Shown here: positions 12,001 to 24,194 of the stretch, piece by piece | Position numbering within the stretch: position 1 is the stretch's first letter | Layout: each line of letters opens with the position of its first letter | Assembly: GCA_027943335.1 (NCBI GenBank) | Contig: BSBK01006742.1 | Span: 1 to 64,000, forward strand | DNA: 64,000 nt | Source: Chamaecyparis obtusa | Taxonomy: Eukaryota > Streptophyta > Pinopsida > Cupressales > Cupressaceae | Direction of reading: 5' to 3' | Made by a program: the position numbers and the translations under genes | The notes under the pieces: model-generated | Database searches by the model: none | What the model saw: the letters and a program-made list of their open reading frames with translations, nothing else | Told to the model about the DNA's origin: nothing

Positions 12001-12740
12001 TCAAAGAGGATGAGTCATTGTTTGTAAGGACAAGGCTGTTAAAAAAATCTGCACCATACTTTATTAGATGTTGGAATTTATGGTGGAAGTTGACCACCAC
12101 TTCCAAGCCCAAACTCACGCAACCTTGGGGAAAGTTTAAAACTTTAAACATTTTCCTTCCCCCTCTTAAAACTGCGTACCCTTTCCTTGTCATAGTGTGG
12201 GGAAGTGTGAATGGGGGGATGTGATGGGTTTTAGGGAGCTAGGAGTAGGGAAAAAAGGCTAGTTTAGTAAAGTTAGTTTAGTTAGTAGTTAATTTAGATG
12301 TTTAGATAGTTATTAAGTTAGTTTAGTGGATAATAAAGTTATGAATTATTTTATGATATTTTGTTATTTTTGCATATATGGATTTATTATTAGTGTAGAA
12401 AGATAATATGTTATGCAATGTAATTTTTATAGTAATTGGTTATTCCATTTTGTTCAATATTGTTAATTTTAAGCATGTATTATTTATTAGTTAATATATT
12501 ATAATTTATTAATTAAATAATAACTATATTACTTAATTAATATTATATAATAATTAAATATAATTATTGATTCTCAGCTAGTATCTTATGGAAACAACAT
12601 TGTTGAGGTTATTCACCTGATTCTTTTGAAGCCTCGTCATAGACTTTCTTAACCGCATCATGAACGTAGGAAACTTTATCACCTTTTAAAAAAAAAAAAG
12701 ATTTGTTGGTTGTGTTTTGACCCTACTTTTGGGCATCACA
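9094..12740 (+). repeat. 5' LTR of element B
   Basis: TG...CA LTR (tgtgaggccc ... gggcatcaca), exactly 8114 bp upstream of its partner along its whole length. Inside are a 19-bp direct repeat (10253-10271 and 10306-10324, ccc followed by atggttggtcatggtg), a short GT run near 10738, and a cluster of hairpins at 11642-11738. Short ORFs in it look like chance: they have no family resemblance and appear identically in both LTRs. Confidence 0.97.
11642..11738. repeat. Cluster of three hairpins in the B LTR
   Basis: Three inverted repeats follow one another. At 11642-11665, agtgc...gcact arms enclose an A run. At 11682-11701 there are perfect 9-bp arms (agagagcaa / ttgctctct) with a 2-base loop. 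At 11702-11738 there are arms of 16-17 bases (ggattttgtatgggat against its complement, one base bulged) with a 4-base loop. The same cluster is at 19756-19852 in the 3' LTR. Confidence 0.8.
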
Positions 12741-12743
12741 TTT

Positions 12744-12756
12744 TGGTATCAGAGCC
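12744..12756 (+). other. Primer-binding site of element B (tRNA-iMet)
   Basis: tggtatcagagcc lies three bases after the LTR end. It matches the complement of the 3' end of plant initiator tRNA-Met, the usual primer of plant chromoviruses. Confidence 0.93.
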
Positions 12757-14059
12757 AAGTTCAACTCTAGGAACCTTTGTGCCATTACGCTTTTCAAGGA
12801 AAGTATTCGTTTATGCATAAGTAACCCTTTTGAGTTATGTATATGAGGAGCATGCGTGAGTACATTATGGAATGGTCATAACAACATCATCGCGTGTGGG
12901 TGCCCTAGGATGGCTATGGGAATACCTTGAAGAAACCAGACCCTTATAACATTGGAGTGATGTAGAAACTAGGTAGAATGGCCTAACCATTTCAGTATGG
13001 GGTGGAAAAGTGTTCTATACCCTTGCAAGATTTACATTATTAAGTTATAGTGGGGCCCATGCCATGATGTAAATATTTTTATTATATATACGATGGAAAC
13101 ACTCCAGGATCATTGACAATTTCTCCTTGTATAGACTAGGACCTTCTCGAAGTATTGGGAACTTACGATGCAGCTTGGGAAGGCTAATTAATCATAGGAG
13201 ATGGACGATGGTAACCTATGTTATGAAAAGCATTGTAGTACCGGGGTAAGGTGAAGGAGACTCGTTTATTTATTGCTTCAGACAATGAAAGTATGGTGCC
13301 CTAGTCGAGGCATAGATTGTAGCACCTATGGATATGTAAGTTATAGGTTGAAATTCCTCAGTATTCTATGGTGGGTACTCCTTTTGAATTTGGTGTCAGT
13401 TGATTCAATTTTCTTATGGACTTCTTGAGTTGTTTGTCTTCTTGGTGGAACTTTCCACGTATTGGACTGGTACTTTTATTTGTTTCTCTTTCTTTGATTG
13501 AGTTTTGTCACCAACTGTATAGTTCTTATCTTGGCAGTTGCCACCATTGATTTTTTTTAATTGAAATGAGCTCACTTTTATTTTTTGTATTCGAAGTTGA
13601 AGCAAATAGATTTCTTTTTGAGAATTATTTGTATCTATTTTTGGGTGACTATTATGAGCATTCCCTTTTGCTGCCAGTCCTATGTCATTTGTACTCATTT
13701 GGGTTTTAAAGAGTCCCACCAATCATGTGTATATGAGGTAACACCTACAAAGAGATATTATCCCATGTCGGAAGGTACTATAGGATCGATAGATCAAATC
13801 CATGCTCTTCTATGAGGAATAATAGAAATGATTGGTTTCCTTGTAGTGGGAGTAGGTGAAAGTTGGTGTTTTGGCAAACCATGGTGATGTATATATTTTT
13901 TTTTAAGACATATAGCTTTGTAAGTGGCTTTGCATGGGTGCTAGTATTATGAAGTTCATCCTTTGGGTAATCATGTACCCTAATAGGAAAGATCTATGAT
14001 GTCATGATTGACCTTAAGAGATCAATGATTATTGAATGTTCTAAACTACCCTATTAGGG
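12757..14059 (+). other. Leader of element B where gag would be expected
   Basis: About 1.3 kb with no gag, zinc knuckle or protease catalytic motif on the plus strand. The pol frame is closed by a TAA at 14042-14044 and opens abruptly in the middle of the protease domain. Gag and the first half of protease have therefore been deleted or replaced. The minus strand has a 102-codon open stretch (13414-13722), lysine- and glutamine-rich, that I do not recognise and do not call as a gene. Confidence 0.7.
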
Positions 14060-17000
14060 GAGTTGACCACTTCAACAGACCTTAGGATTACCCCGTTGGG
14101 ATCATATGATGTAGTACTTGGCATGGATTGGCCGTATGCCCACAGAGCCAAGCTAGATTGCCGCCAGAAGAAGATAGAATGTTTGGATGATGACGGCATG
14201 GCTACAGTTATTTCGGGGGTTCAGAGACCAGTATCTCTTCGCATGATATCCGCTATGCAACTTAAGCGGTGTATGCGGAAGGGTTGTCAGTTGTTTTCTA
14301 TCTCTATCATTGATAGAGGGGATGAGGACGAGAGTGAGACTTCTCTTGATGATCGTCCCATTCTCCAGGAATTTGCAGATGTTTTTCCATCAGAGTTACC
14401 TGGTATGCCTCCTCGCAGAGCAGTTGACTTTCACATAGACCTTGTGCCAGGAGCTGAGCCAGTATCTAGAGCGCCCTATAGGATGACCACGAATGAGCTT
14501 GATGAGCTCAAGATTCAGCTTGAGGAGTTGCTTGAGAAGGGACACATTCGTCCTAGTGTTTCTCCATGGGGTGCGCCAGTGATCTTCGTTAAGAAGAAAG
14601 ATGGGTCACTTAGGTTGTGCATGGATTACCGACAGTTGAACAAGGTTACCATTAAGAATCGGTATCCACTTCCTAGGATTGATGACTTATTTGATCAGTT
14701 GCAGGGTGTCCGAGTATTCTCCAAGATAGATCTTAAGTCAGGGTACCATCAGTTGCGGATAGTAGACAGTGACATTTATAAGACCCCATTTTGCACTAGG
14801 TACGGCCACTATGAGTTTATAGTGGTACCTTTCGGTCTTACGAATGCCCCAGCTGTATTCATGAGCCTTATGAATGGTGTATTCCGCACCTTCTTAGATA
14901 AGTTTGTTATAATCTTCCTTGATGACATCCTGATTTATTCTAAGGATGAGAAGGAGCACGAAGAGCACCTGAGACAGGTTTTGCAGTGTTTGAGAGATAA
15001 TCAGTTGTTTGGCAGCTTGTTGAAGTGTTCCTTCTTCAAAAGAGAGGTTAAGTATTTGGGGCATGTCATATTTGGTGATGGGATCTCAGTAGACCCATCA
15101 AAGATTGAGGCCATTATGAATTGGCCAGCACCTACCACAGTGACTGAGGTCAGAAGTTTCATGGGACTTGCCGGTTATTACAGACATTTTGTTGAAGGAT
15201 TTTCTAGAGTGGCACATCCTATCACTTCCCTTCAGCGGAAGGGGAAGAAGTTTGAGTGGACAGAGAAGTGTGAGAGGGCTTTTTAGGAGCTCAAGCGAGC
15301 ACTCACCAGTGCACCAATTCTTGCAGTGCCAGATCCTTCAGCAGAATTTGTGGTGTGCACTGATGCTTCATTAGATGGATTAGGGGCAGTCCTTATGCAG
15401 GGAGGGCGAGCCATTGCTTACGAGTCTAGGAAGCTTAAGACTCATGAGCTCAATTACCCCACGCACGATTTAGAGCTTGCAGCAGTGGTGCATGCCTTAG
15501 TACGTTGGCGTCACTTCCTCTTAGGTCACCGTTTTGAGCTTCATTCAGACCATCAGAGTCTTCAGTATATATTCACCCAGCCGAACCTTAATGCTCGGCA
15601 GAGGCGATGGATGGAGTTCTTATGTGAGTATGACTTTGATGTTCACTACATCAAGGGGAAGGAGAACGTGGTTGCAGATGCCTTGAGCAGGAGACGACAT
15701 GATATTTATTCTATGACTGCAAGCACAGATTTGAGAGGTCGAATCCTCTATCATCTTCAGGAAGATGAGTGGTATTCTGAGGTATGTGAGATGATTCAGT
15801 CTCAGAGACCCTTGGAAGGGAAGTATGTTGGTTATACCTTAGAGTCTGATGGACTTTTACGTCATCGAGACCGTATTTATGTACCTTCTACCGGAGATTT
15901 ACGTGCATTCATTATACTAGAGGCTCACAGAGCACCTTATGCAGCACATCCCGGGGTTAAGAAGCTGCATGCAGATTTGAGGCAGCTGTATCATTGGCCT
16001 GGCATGAGATTGTAGATTGCTGAGATAGTGGCCAGGTGTCTTGAGTGTCAGTGGGTTAAGGCGGAGCACCGCCATCCTGGTGGACTCCTGCAGCCGCATG
16101 AGATTCCAGTATGGAAGTGGGAGGTTATATCCATGGATTTTATAGTTGGTCTTCCGATGTCTTCCCGACGTCATGATGCTATTATGGTGACGGTGGACCG
16201 GTTGACTAAGGTAGCCCACTTTTCTCCAGTTCGTACTACCTTCACAGCACCCGCAGTAGCCCAGGTGTTCTTACGAGATATTGTCAGACTTCATGGCATA
16301 CCTCATAAGATCATCTCGGATAGAGATTCTCTTTTCACTTCATCCTTTTGGAGAGAGCTTCAGGCAGCATTGGGCACTAGGCTCAATTTCAGTACAGCCT
16401 ATCACCCTGAGACAGATGGGCAGACTGAGAGGGTCAATCAGATTTTAGAGGACATGCTTCGCATGTATGTTATGGATCATCAGACCCGGTGGGAGGAGTG
16501 TCTTCATCTTGTGGAGTTTGCCTATAACAATGGGCATCATACATCTTTGGGAATGCCACCTTTCCAGGCATTGTATGGTAGACCTTGCAGGACCCCACTG
16601 AGTTGGGATAGGATCGAGGACAGAGTTTCTATTGGTCCTGAGCTAGTTCGAGATATGGAGCAGCAGGTCACCCTGATTAGACAGCGTCTCTTAGAGGCTC
16701 AGGATAGACAGAAGAAGTATGCAGATGCGAAGAGGATTGACCGAGCCTACCTTGTGGGAGATAGAGTATTCTTGAGAGTGCGACCGCACAAGAGTCCAAT
16801 CCATTTTGGAAAGGGCTCTAAGCTTGCACCTCGTTTTGTTGGTTCGTTTGAGATCCTAGAGAGGATAGGGCCCGTTGCTTATCGTCTAGCCTTGCCACCT
16901 AGCCTGTCACGCATCCACGATGTGTTCCATGTATCGGTATTGCGGAAGTATATCTATGACGAGTCTCATATTATTGATTGGGATGCCTTGTAGGTGGAGT

Positions 17001-17197
17001 CAGATGGCCAGCTGGCTCTGGAGCCCATTCGCATTTTGGCTCGACGGACGTTGGTACTTCGAGGCAGAACGCTGGACCAAGTTAGGGTCCAGTGGGATTG
17101 CTATGATGAGGTCACAGCCTCATGGGAGGATGCAGCTCAGATGAGGGCCCAGTATCCGCACCTCTTTGATGAACTCCAGGAGGATGTTCATACCTAG
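14060..17197 (+). pseudogene. pol: pol of element B: partial protease, RT, RNase H, integrase, chromodomain (three in-frame TAGs)
   Basis: One continuous frame, interrupted by TAG at 15284-15286, 16013-16015 and 16991-16993. The order is: the tail of the aspartic protease (YDVVLGMDW; the DTG/DSG half is missing); reverse transcriptase with [12 protein letters not shown], the [10 protein letters not shown] box and a catalytic FLDD near 14920; RNase H beginning FVVCTDASLDG; integrase with an H-H-C-C zinc region near 15930-16050 and a core including ISDRDSLF and the YHPETDGQTERVNQ box; then a C-terminal chromodomain-like segment ending near YPHLFDE. The LSWDRIEDR segment and this tail resemble the Tekay/Del lineage. 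All three stops fall where glutamine (CAG) is expected. A gag-pol polyprotein of this family normally has about 1500 residues; here only about 1045 codons remain. Confidence 0.93.
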
Positions 17198-17207
17198 AGG
17201 GGGTGGA
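17196..17207 (+). other. Polypurine tract of element B
   Basis: agagggggtgga, purine-rich with one T, directly abuts the 3' LTR at 17208. It would prime plus-strand DNA synthesis. Confidence 0.85.
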
Positions 17208-20200
17208 TGTGAGGCCCACCTTCGGCCCACATAGTGATCCTGTGTTATGCATATCAGCCTATCATTTTGATTATGTTTCTTTCAGAGATTCTTGGACTCT
17301 GTCGACTACTGTTATATTATGTTTGACTTGTTGGACTGTTCTTTTGATGATACTGCATATGGGATCCATGATGTGTAGATTTGGTTTATGTATTTATATG
17401 ATGTTTTGTGAACCTGATGATCTTGATGGTATTTAAATTACGTTATGGAATTTCATTTGAAATATGCAATCAAATCTTGAATATTACATGCAATTGAAGT
17501 ATGAGTTGAATTATGCAATTTAATGATTAAATTTCGCTATATCATATATGTTTATTTTAATGGTTTTCTTCCTTGAATTACTGATGCTGCATTTAGGTAT
17601 TGCAGGTGGAAGGACCATGGAAACACATTCGGGGAAATCACATTGAACGTAGGGTAACCAGTTAAACCAAGGCCCCGTCTATCAAGAGACCTGAGGCCTC
17701 GTTGTTAAGTAATTTATTTCGTAACAGTAATTTGAATGTTTGTGTGTTTTAATGTTATGTGTTGTGATATTGGACGTACCGTGTGTGAAATGTTATTTTG
17801 TAAAGTGTCGCTTGACACTATTGTTAATGTTATCAAGGTACGTCGTGTGTTGTGTGAGAGCACTTGCTAGGAGTGTTAGGGAAATCTTAGCACACCTTTT
17901 TGCCATAGGAATCTTTATGCAGCCTCATTCCCCATTTCTGATGTTATTTCTCGACATGGGTTTAGAGGGTTTATTATGGCCTTAGGAGATAGTTTTATGC
18001 AAAATTTGTTAACCCATTCCATGTACCCATGGGTTAGGGGTATTTTCACCTCTTTAGAAGCCAAAAAGTGACTTTAGGACCCTTTTAAAAATTCATTTTC
18101 CTTCTTGAGCGAAATTGCAACTTGCATGTTTGAACCTCATTTATGAGGTTAGGTGTAGAAGCCCTATTTAGAGGAATTTTTGGCTAAGGATGATTCATTC
18201 ACCCATTCTCTATTTTTAGAGAGTTTCCAGAAAGTTAGAGGAGAAAGCTTGAAGCTTGGATTAGGGCTCAACAAAATTCTTCCATAGCTTTGGACTTGAG
18301 GTAGGAAATCATGTGCTCTCTTTGTTTGTATGAGATGTTTGTTAATAGTGATCATGTTCTTGGCTTCCCATGGTTGGTCATGGTGGAAGCTTGTATTGTT
18401 TTGTGTTGTGTTTTAGCTCCCCATGGTTGGTCATGGTGAGAGCAAGCATGCAAATGTGTTATTCTTGTAATTGGATTTTGGGTTGTTTACTCTTGGATTC
18501 ACTCACCCTTGGGAGGGAAGAGGAATCAAGAGGGGGTGTGGGAATGGAGGCAACTCCATGTGTAGAGTCTCCTCCATGTGTGGGGAAAGATGAACTTGGG
18601 TGAGTGATTTTCCCCAAGAAACCTTGCATTTAGCCCTTGTGGCAATGGGGGGCATAAGGAGGGAAAATTGGCCATGTGTGCCTTGTATGTAATTGAGAAA
18701 TATGGGTCCATGTGTGGCCTTGTTTTGTTATGCAATGGTTATCTCCATGGTTTGTCTACCCACACCCTACAAAGGAAATTTCATGGGAATTCCTTAGTTT
18801 TCTGCTTGAGGGAATTTGGGATTTTGCCAATGTTTATAATCTTGTTGTGTTTGTGTGTGTGTGATTGTATCCTGTTCATTGTGATCTCCCCAAGCTCGGG
18901 GGTGGTCTCATGAGAGACCTTGGATGGGAGGTGAGCTCCCATGGTCTTTTCCTTGTCTTGTTTTCATTTGCAGATATTGAAGTATGGATGTATGAAGATG
19001 AAGATGTTAGAAATTCTTGCCTTGATGTTTTTGAATGAGGAAATCACTCCATGATTTGGATGCATTGTTGTAAATTTTATATGATGTAATTCTTCTTTCT
19101 TTGGAGCACTTGTAAATTGTAAATTTAGAAAGGAAAATAAGAAAGATAAGCATGTTGCTATAATGATCTTTCACTGTAAAGATTGATGTATTTAGTAGAT
19201 GTATTTATTATGATACTCATGTAAAGGAAAGCAAGCATCATTTTGAATATTGCAATGTTATTTTGTAATCTAGGATGATGTAAATTTCAATGGAAATAAA
19301 GATAATGAGATGTTATGTAATTCATAATATGTATAAGATGAATCCTTGCATGTTTCTTAAAAGATCTTTATCTCTCTCTCTACCATTGAAATTACTCTCT
19401 TAATTATTGCAATGAGTTCTTCAAGTTGATAGATTCTATATTGTATTGTTATCATCACTTATTTGGATGAAATAGGAATATTGTAGTTTTCTATTAGATG
19501 TTTTTAATTGTCTAAGAACATTGGAAATAAACTCTGTATATATGTTTTATATCACTCTATTAGTTCTATAAGATTGTGATGAAACAGCTATGAAATATGA
19601 ATGAATTGTTAATATTAGATTTACAATTAAACTATGATACTCATGAATGAAACACTATCTAATTTCAATATCCTAAACTCTTCATTCCATTTTAAAAATC
19701 ATTAAATTTTCATTTGCTATACTCTTATAAGTTTTCAAAAAAAAATTGAACTAGAAGTGCCTAAAAAAAAATTAGCACTCTACAGCAAATTTTTAAGAGA
19801 GCAAAATTGCTCTCTGGATTTTGTATGGGATAGAAATCCCATACAAAAATCCTTACCACAGTCTTATTAAAATATAAAACAAGACACCTAATTTAATAAC
19901 TAATATAAAAACTAATATAATATCCAATAAAATATCTCTCCAAACTTAACTACCCCTTACCTCATTAATTTCCCCTTATCTCTTTGTCTACTCTTAAACC
20001 CACGCAGAGGATGATGATGTTTCTAATAATATAAACAAAAAATATATATTTTAAAATACCTATTAAATCCTTAACCCCACGTTGGACTTTGGGAAGTTTG
20101 TAAGTGGAGGCATTTCAAAGAGGATGAGTCATTGTTTGTAAGGACAAGGCTGTTAAAAAAATCTGCACCATACTTTATTAGATGTTGGAATTTATGGTGG

Positions 20201-20854
20201 AAGTTGACCACCACTTCCAAGCCCAAACTCACGCAACCTTGGGGAAAGTTTAAAACTTTAAACATTTTCCTTCCCCCTCTTAAAACTGCGTACCCTTTCC
20301 TTGTCATAGTGTGGGGAAGTGTGAATGGGGGGATGTGATGGGTTTTAGGGAGCTAGGAGTAGGGAAAAAAGGCTAGTTTAGTAAAGTTAGTTTAGTTAGT
20401 AGTTAATTTAGATGTTTAGATAGTTATTAAGTTAGTTTAGTGGATAATAAAGTTATGAATTATTTTATGATATTTTGTTATTTTTGCATATATGGATTTA
20501 TTATTAGTGTAGAAAGATAATATGTTATGCAATGTAATTTTTATAGTAATTGGTTATTCCATTTTGTTCAATATTGTTAATTTTAAGCATGTATTATTTA
20601 TTAGTTAATATATTATAATTTATTAATTAAATAATAACTATATTACTTAATTAATATTATATAATAATTAAATATAATTATTGATTCTCAGCTAGTATCT
20701 TATGGAAACAACATTGTTGAGGTTATTCACCTGATTCTTTTGAAGCCTCGTCATAGACTTTCTTAACCGCATCATGAACGTAGGAAACTTTATCACCTTT
20801 TTTAAAAAAAAAAGATTTGTTGGTTGTGTTTTGACCCTACTTTTGGGCATCACA
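17208..20854 (+). repeat. 3' LTR of element B
   Basis: Same length as the 5' LTR and, by eye, identical to it except at 20802-20803. Ends gggcatcaca and is followed by TSD tgttc. Confidence 0.97.
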
Positions 20855-20859
20855 TGTTC

Positions 20860-20968
20860 CCTATGTTTTCTGAGGTCTCTATCATTTTCCCAGTAGGTGG
20901 TCTACTTCTCCCAGAGATCCAGATTCTTTCCATGCCTACAAGAGGCATGCATCCTCAGATAGAGCCAC
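20860..20968 (+). other. Element A interior, right of the B insertion
   Basis: The remaining 109 bases of A's interior before its 3' LTR. Joined to 9093 it gives the pre-insertion sequence of A. No coding domain and no convincing polypurine tract are visible. Confidence 0.7.
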
Positions 20969-23908
20969 TGTTGGGTCATTTTCTAGTCATAGCAAAATCT
21001 TTTGAAAATGACCTCTTCCTTGCAAGTTTTGTAAAAGTTGTCCTGCCCTACTGCAAACTAGTTTTAATGTGTGAAGAAAATATATAATGTTTCATGGTTT
21101 GCACTCTTAGCCCCATGCTCTTTAATGTATCACCTTGCTCCAGTTCAGATCGCATCTCCTAATTCACAAAATCTCTTGAGATATCCAAGTTTTAAGGTAT
21201 GTAGGAAATAGTTTTAGAATTTGCCAAAGTGTCGAAAACCCACAATGTTTTTGAAAACCCATGATGTTTTCTATCTTTTTGGCCTACATGAAAACCCTTG
21301 ATGTTTTCACATCCCTTGTTTACCTATGTGTCAATGTCAATAACCCTGGATGTTTTCGATCTTTCACCGAAAGCCTTGTGTGTTTTTGACCTCGCATTTG
21401 TTCCCTTTTGTCGGCACTCCTTGTTCATCGGTCCTAACTGCACAAGTGCGATCGGATGGTGGGCCTGGGTCTTCAAGGGTTTTAAAATGATTGGTTGTCA
21501 CATGATCACATGTCAGAAATTTCTGACATGCGACCGGTTACTTCTTGTGCTAGGCCCATTGGCAGGGAGGGCAGTGGTCTCGCTGGTGGTTATGTGGCAT
21601 CCTGTGGTTGGCTGTCACATGATCGCATGTTAGAGTTTTCTGACATGCAATCATGCGATTGGATGACACCTATTCCTAAGCCCAGTGGCAGGTGGTGATG
21701 TGGCATTTTTTGATTGGTCGATGTGGTAGCGACGTGGAAGTTCTCGATGGGGCCATTGTCAGAGGGGTTTGGAGGTTGGCCAGCGTGTATCAAGATTTAT
21801 GGCTGGTGTATGATCTCAAGGAATATTATCCCCCCTTGAGATCATACATTGATCATCCAATTAAAGGGGCATATTTTTAGTGGGTCCAACATGCTATGGA
21901 GATGCTGATGTGCGTGATTTTCATTGGTTGAAGAGCAGTGATGTGGAAAGTGGTCAGCAGAGCTGAGGTTGTAACGTGTTTGATGTGGCACCAGTTGTTC
22001 AGTCTTGCTGACATGGTGGTTCCTATTCGGAGGTTGATGGTGGCAAGTGTTGATAGTTTGTCGCATGTTCACATGAGCCAGTTTCATGCTATGCGATCAT
22101 GTGACAAACCCTATGTGTTAGCAGTGGCGGTTATGCGGTAAGGTAGAACGGTGACATGGATGTGTGTCACATGTTTGCATAGCCCATTTTTTGGCTATGT
22201 CATCATGTGAAAACTATTGAATGTTGCCGTTGCGGAGTTAAGGCAAGTCCACGGTGCCAGTGTTGCTGACTTTCTTGATTCTAGTTGGTGGCTGACTAGT
22301 GATGTGCCTAGAGACTTCTGAGTGGGTTTGTGATTGTAGTTGCGGGACTAAAGATAAAGGTTAAGTCACGAAGCCTAGGAAAGATAAGAGGATCTACGGT
22401 CAGGACTTAAAGTTGGTCTCAGTTTGAATATGGTCCGTTGATTCCCTGCAGGCACCAAGATATGACCGTTGTCTTAAAATTTCAAATTTGTAGATGGTTT
22501 TTGCGATAGGAAGTACCAAAATTGATGGTTTTAGCGACATGATTGGATTTGTTCGGTGGTGCTTGTTGTTGTAGTGTGGTCCAAGGTGTTCTTTGATCAT
22601 TTGTAGGGGACTATACTATATGTTTTTGAGCTCGAGAAACTTTTTGCGGGTGGTGATTTGTACTAGTTTTCATGGCTATCCCTGGTGTTCTATTCCGAGC
22701 TCACAAATTTTCATGATTGCAGATCTGCCTGAGATTTGTTTTCTCTAGGTTTCTTGTGTCTCCTACCCCTGCATTGAATTTTGATGTATTCCAGTTGGTT
22801 AGGTGGGTGAAACTCTGACCCTTACCATGGTTACCCATAGCTTGTTGCATCATAACTTGTTTGGGATTCCAAGGTAACCAGTGGTATAAATAGTTGAATT
22901 TTTTACTTTGTAAGGGTTCCAACTTAGAATTCCTTTTTGGTTCCGTCAAGGGTCCTTTTCCTATAGATATTTCCTTTTCTCTGCATATATGGTGTTCTTC
23001 TTCCATTATTGGTTTCCAGAATATGATGCATATTGTAACAGATTTATCTTATGTATGAGGATTTGATATACTCTTACTGTTACCAAGCTATCTCCATTTG
23101 AATTCTGAGTCCATTAATCATACATCAAGGGTGTTTGATTTTTTTGTTTGCATTGCCTAAGTGTTTGCAAGTGGAGTTGTCTTCGCAGAGATAACTAGTT
23201 CAGGGTTAGTGTTCATGTATGTATGAGCTGAGGTGTCAAAGATATTTCATGCTTGTGTTCCAGTGGATGCTGGTCAATGCATTATCTATTTATAGGTCTC
23301 TTCTAAGGGGAGGGTTAAAATCCTTTAATGGGTAATAACATACTTGGATACACAGGTGGGATGTTAAGTTGAGGTTTGGTCATGGTGTGTGATTGATGTC
23401 AGGCATCAACATATTGAGTATATTGTGTTCTTGTTTCATAGCTTTCTCTTGCAATAAGGTATTTGACTCTGTGGCCCATTGGACAAGGCACTGGTCTATC
23501 AGAGACTTAGGATATCTCAGGGGTCCTTTCAACCCAACATCAAAATCATTCAAATACCTTTCCCTTTCATGTTGGTGGAAGTATTAGGAAGTTCTCTCTA
23601 GTCTTTAGACTCATTGTATGCAAGTAGGGTTGTTGCATAAGAATTTGCTTCATTGGGGTACAAGTTACCTGAAGGTGTTTGAAGACTATTCCACACTAAT
23701 GTATCTGTGGGCCTGTTGTTTATCATGAGGTGTCTTGAGTGTGCACATAAGGCAATACCCGCCTGAGTGATGTGGAGCTCAAAGAAGAAGGAGGATTCCT
23801 TTTAATCCTCATCAATTGGACTATTTTCTTGTGAAAATTGAGTAACTACCCTGAGAATCAAGCCCATCATTTGATTCAAGCTTGGTCCTGCAAGGAAAAG
23901 CTCCAACA
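20969..23908 (+). repeat. 3' LTR of element A
   Basis: About 2.94 kb, collinear with 4480-7401. Starts tgttgggtca and ends gctccaaca. It carries partly decayed copies of the inverted repeats (about 21497-21535 and 21617-21655) and the tRNA-like segment at 23464-23535, whose A-box-like stretch tggcccattgg is intact. Confidence 0.85.
23464..23535 (+). other. tRNA-Arg-like segment in the 3' LTR of A
   Basis: Third copy of the segment described at 6961. Starts gactctgtggcccattgg and is the closest of the three to the tRNA-Arg pattern. Confidence 0.4.
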
Positions 23909-24194
23909 CCTTGGCCTCCTTTTTTACTTTGTCCACCTTCTTCTAGGCATCTTTAGCAACCTTCTTTTAGATGTAAATCTCAAGACTTTTCTATTTGGCT
24001 ATGACAAGCCTTTCCTTAGTGGTGTGAATAGGGCTAGCAAGAAAGACACTAACATACTCTATAACTTGTTGTTTGGTTCTCTTATAACCAACTAAGGGAA
24101 ACCATTTTTCTTTTAGTTTTACAACTTGGATAATGTAGTGATCAGTTTTAACAATAAAGATAATATCTTTCATATATTTTTTAATCACGGACAA
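23909..24194 (-). pseudogene. Element C coding fragment, right of the A insertion
   Basis: The minus-strand frame from 24194 reads through an unrecognised region (EKWFPLVGYKRTKQQ, then YVSVFLASPIHTTKERL) and, after stops at codons where Q would fit (CAA or CAG), a lysine-rich helix ending KKVDKVKKEAK at 23909. The frame resumes at 4474 on the other side of A. The helix may be coiled coil. The protein is not a pol domain I recognise. It sits downstream of a copia-like gag, so it may be a second ORF of a non-autonomous element. Confidence 0.45.

Larger units (their letters stand above)
9094..20854 (+). mobile_element. Element B: young Ty3/gypsy Tekay-like chromovirus, full-length ends
   Basis: LTRs at 9094-12740 and 17208-20854 are both 3647 bp. 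The target duplication tgttc is perfect (9089-9093 and 20855-20859). A tRNA-iMet PBS follows the 5' LTR and a purine-rich tract precedes the 3' LTR. The only LTR difference I found is two bases in an A/T run (AA at 12688-12689, TT at 20802-20803), so insertion was recent. The interior is 4467 bp: a leader without gag, then pol with C-terminal protease, RT, RNase H, integrase and a chromodomain-like tail. The copy cannot encode gag and its pol has three stops, so it is defective although young. It lies inside element A. Confidence 0.97.
4480..23908 (+). mobile_element. Element A: LTR retrotransposon with gag-only interior, split by element B
   Basis: Two related LTRs (4480-7401 and 20969-23908) start tgttgggtca and end ctctaaca/ctccaaca. 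They flank an interior that is only about 1.8 kb once B (9094-20854 plus one TSD copy) is removed. Flanks are ccttt (4475-4479) and ccttg (23909-23913), a 5-bp target duplication with one mismatch. A degenerate stretch after the 5' LTR (about 7402-7425, containing gttggggaacc) could be a decayed tRNA-Asp-type PBS as in Tat/Athila-like Ty3 elements; this is weak. The interior codes for a gag-like protein and nothing resembling pol, so the copy is non-autonomous. No clear polypurine tract precedes the 3' LTR. LTR divergence is far greater than in B, so A is old. Confidence 0.85.

Noticed and set aside
14060..17197. Programmed TAG readthrough as the explanation for B's pol
   Set aside because: Plant Ty3 chromoviruses normally encode one uninterrupted gag-pol frame, and three widely spaced TAGs in RT, integrase and the tail do not resemble a gag-pol readthrough site. 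Kept only as an alternative in the findings.
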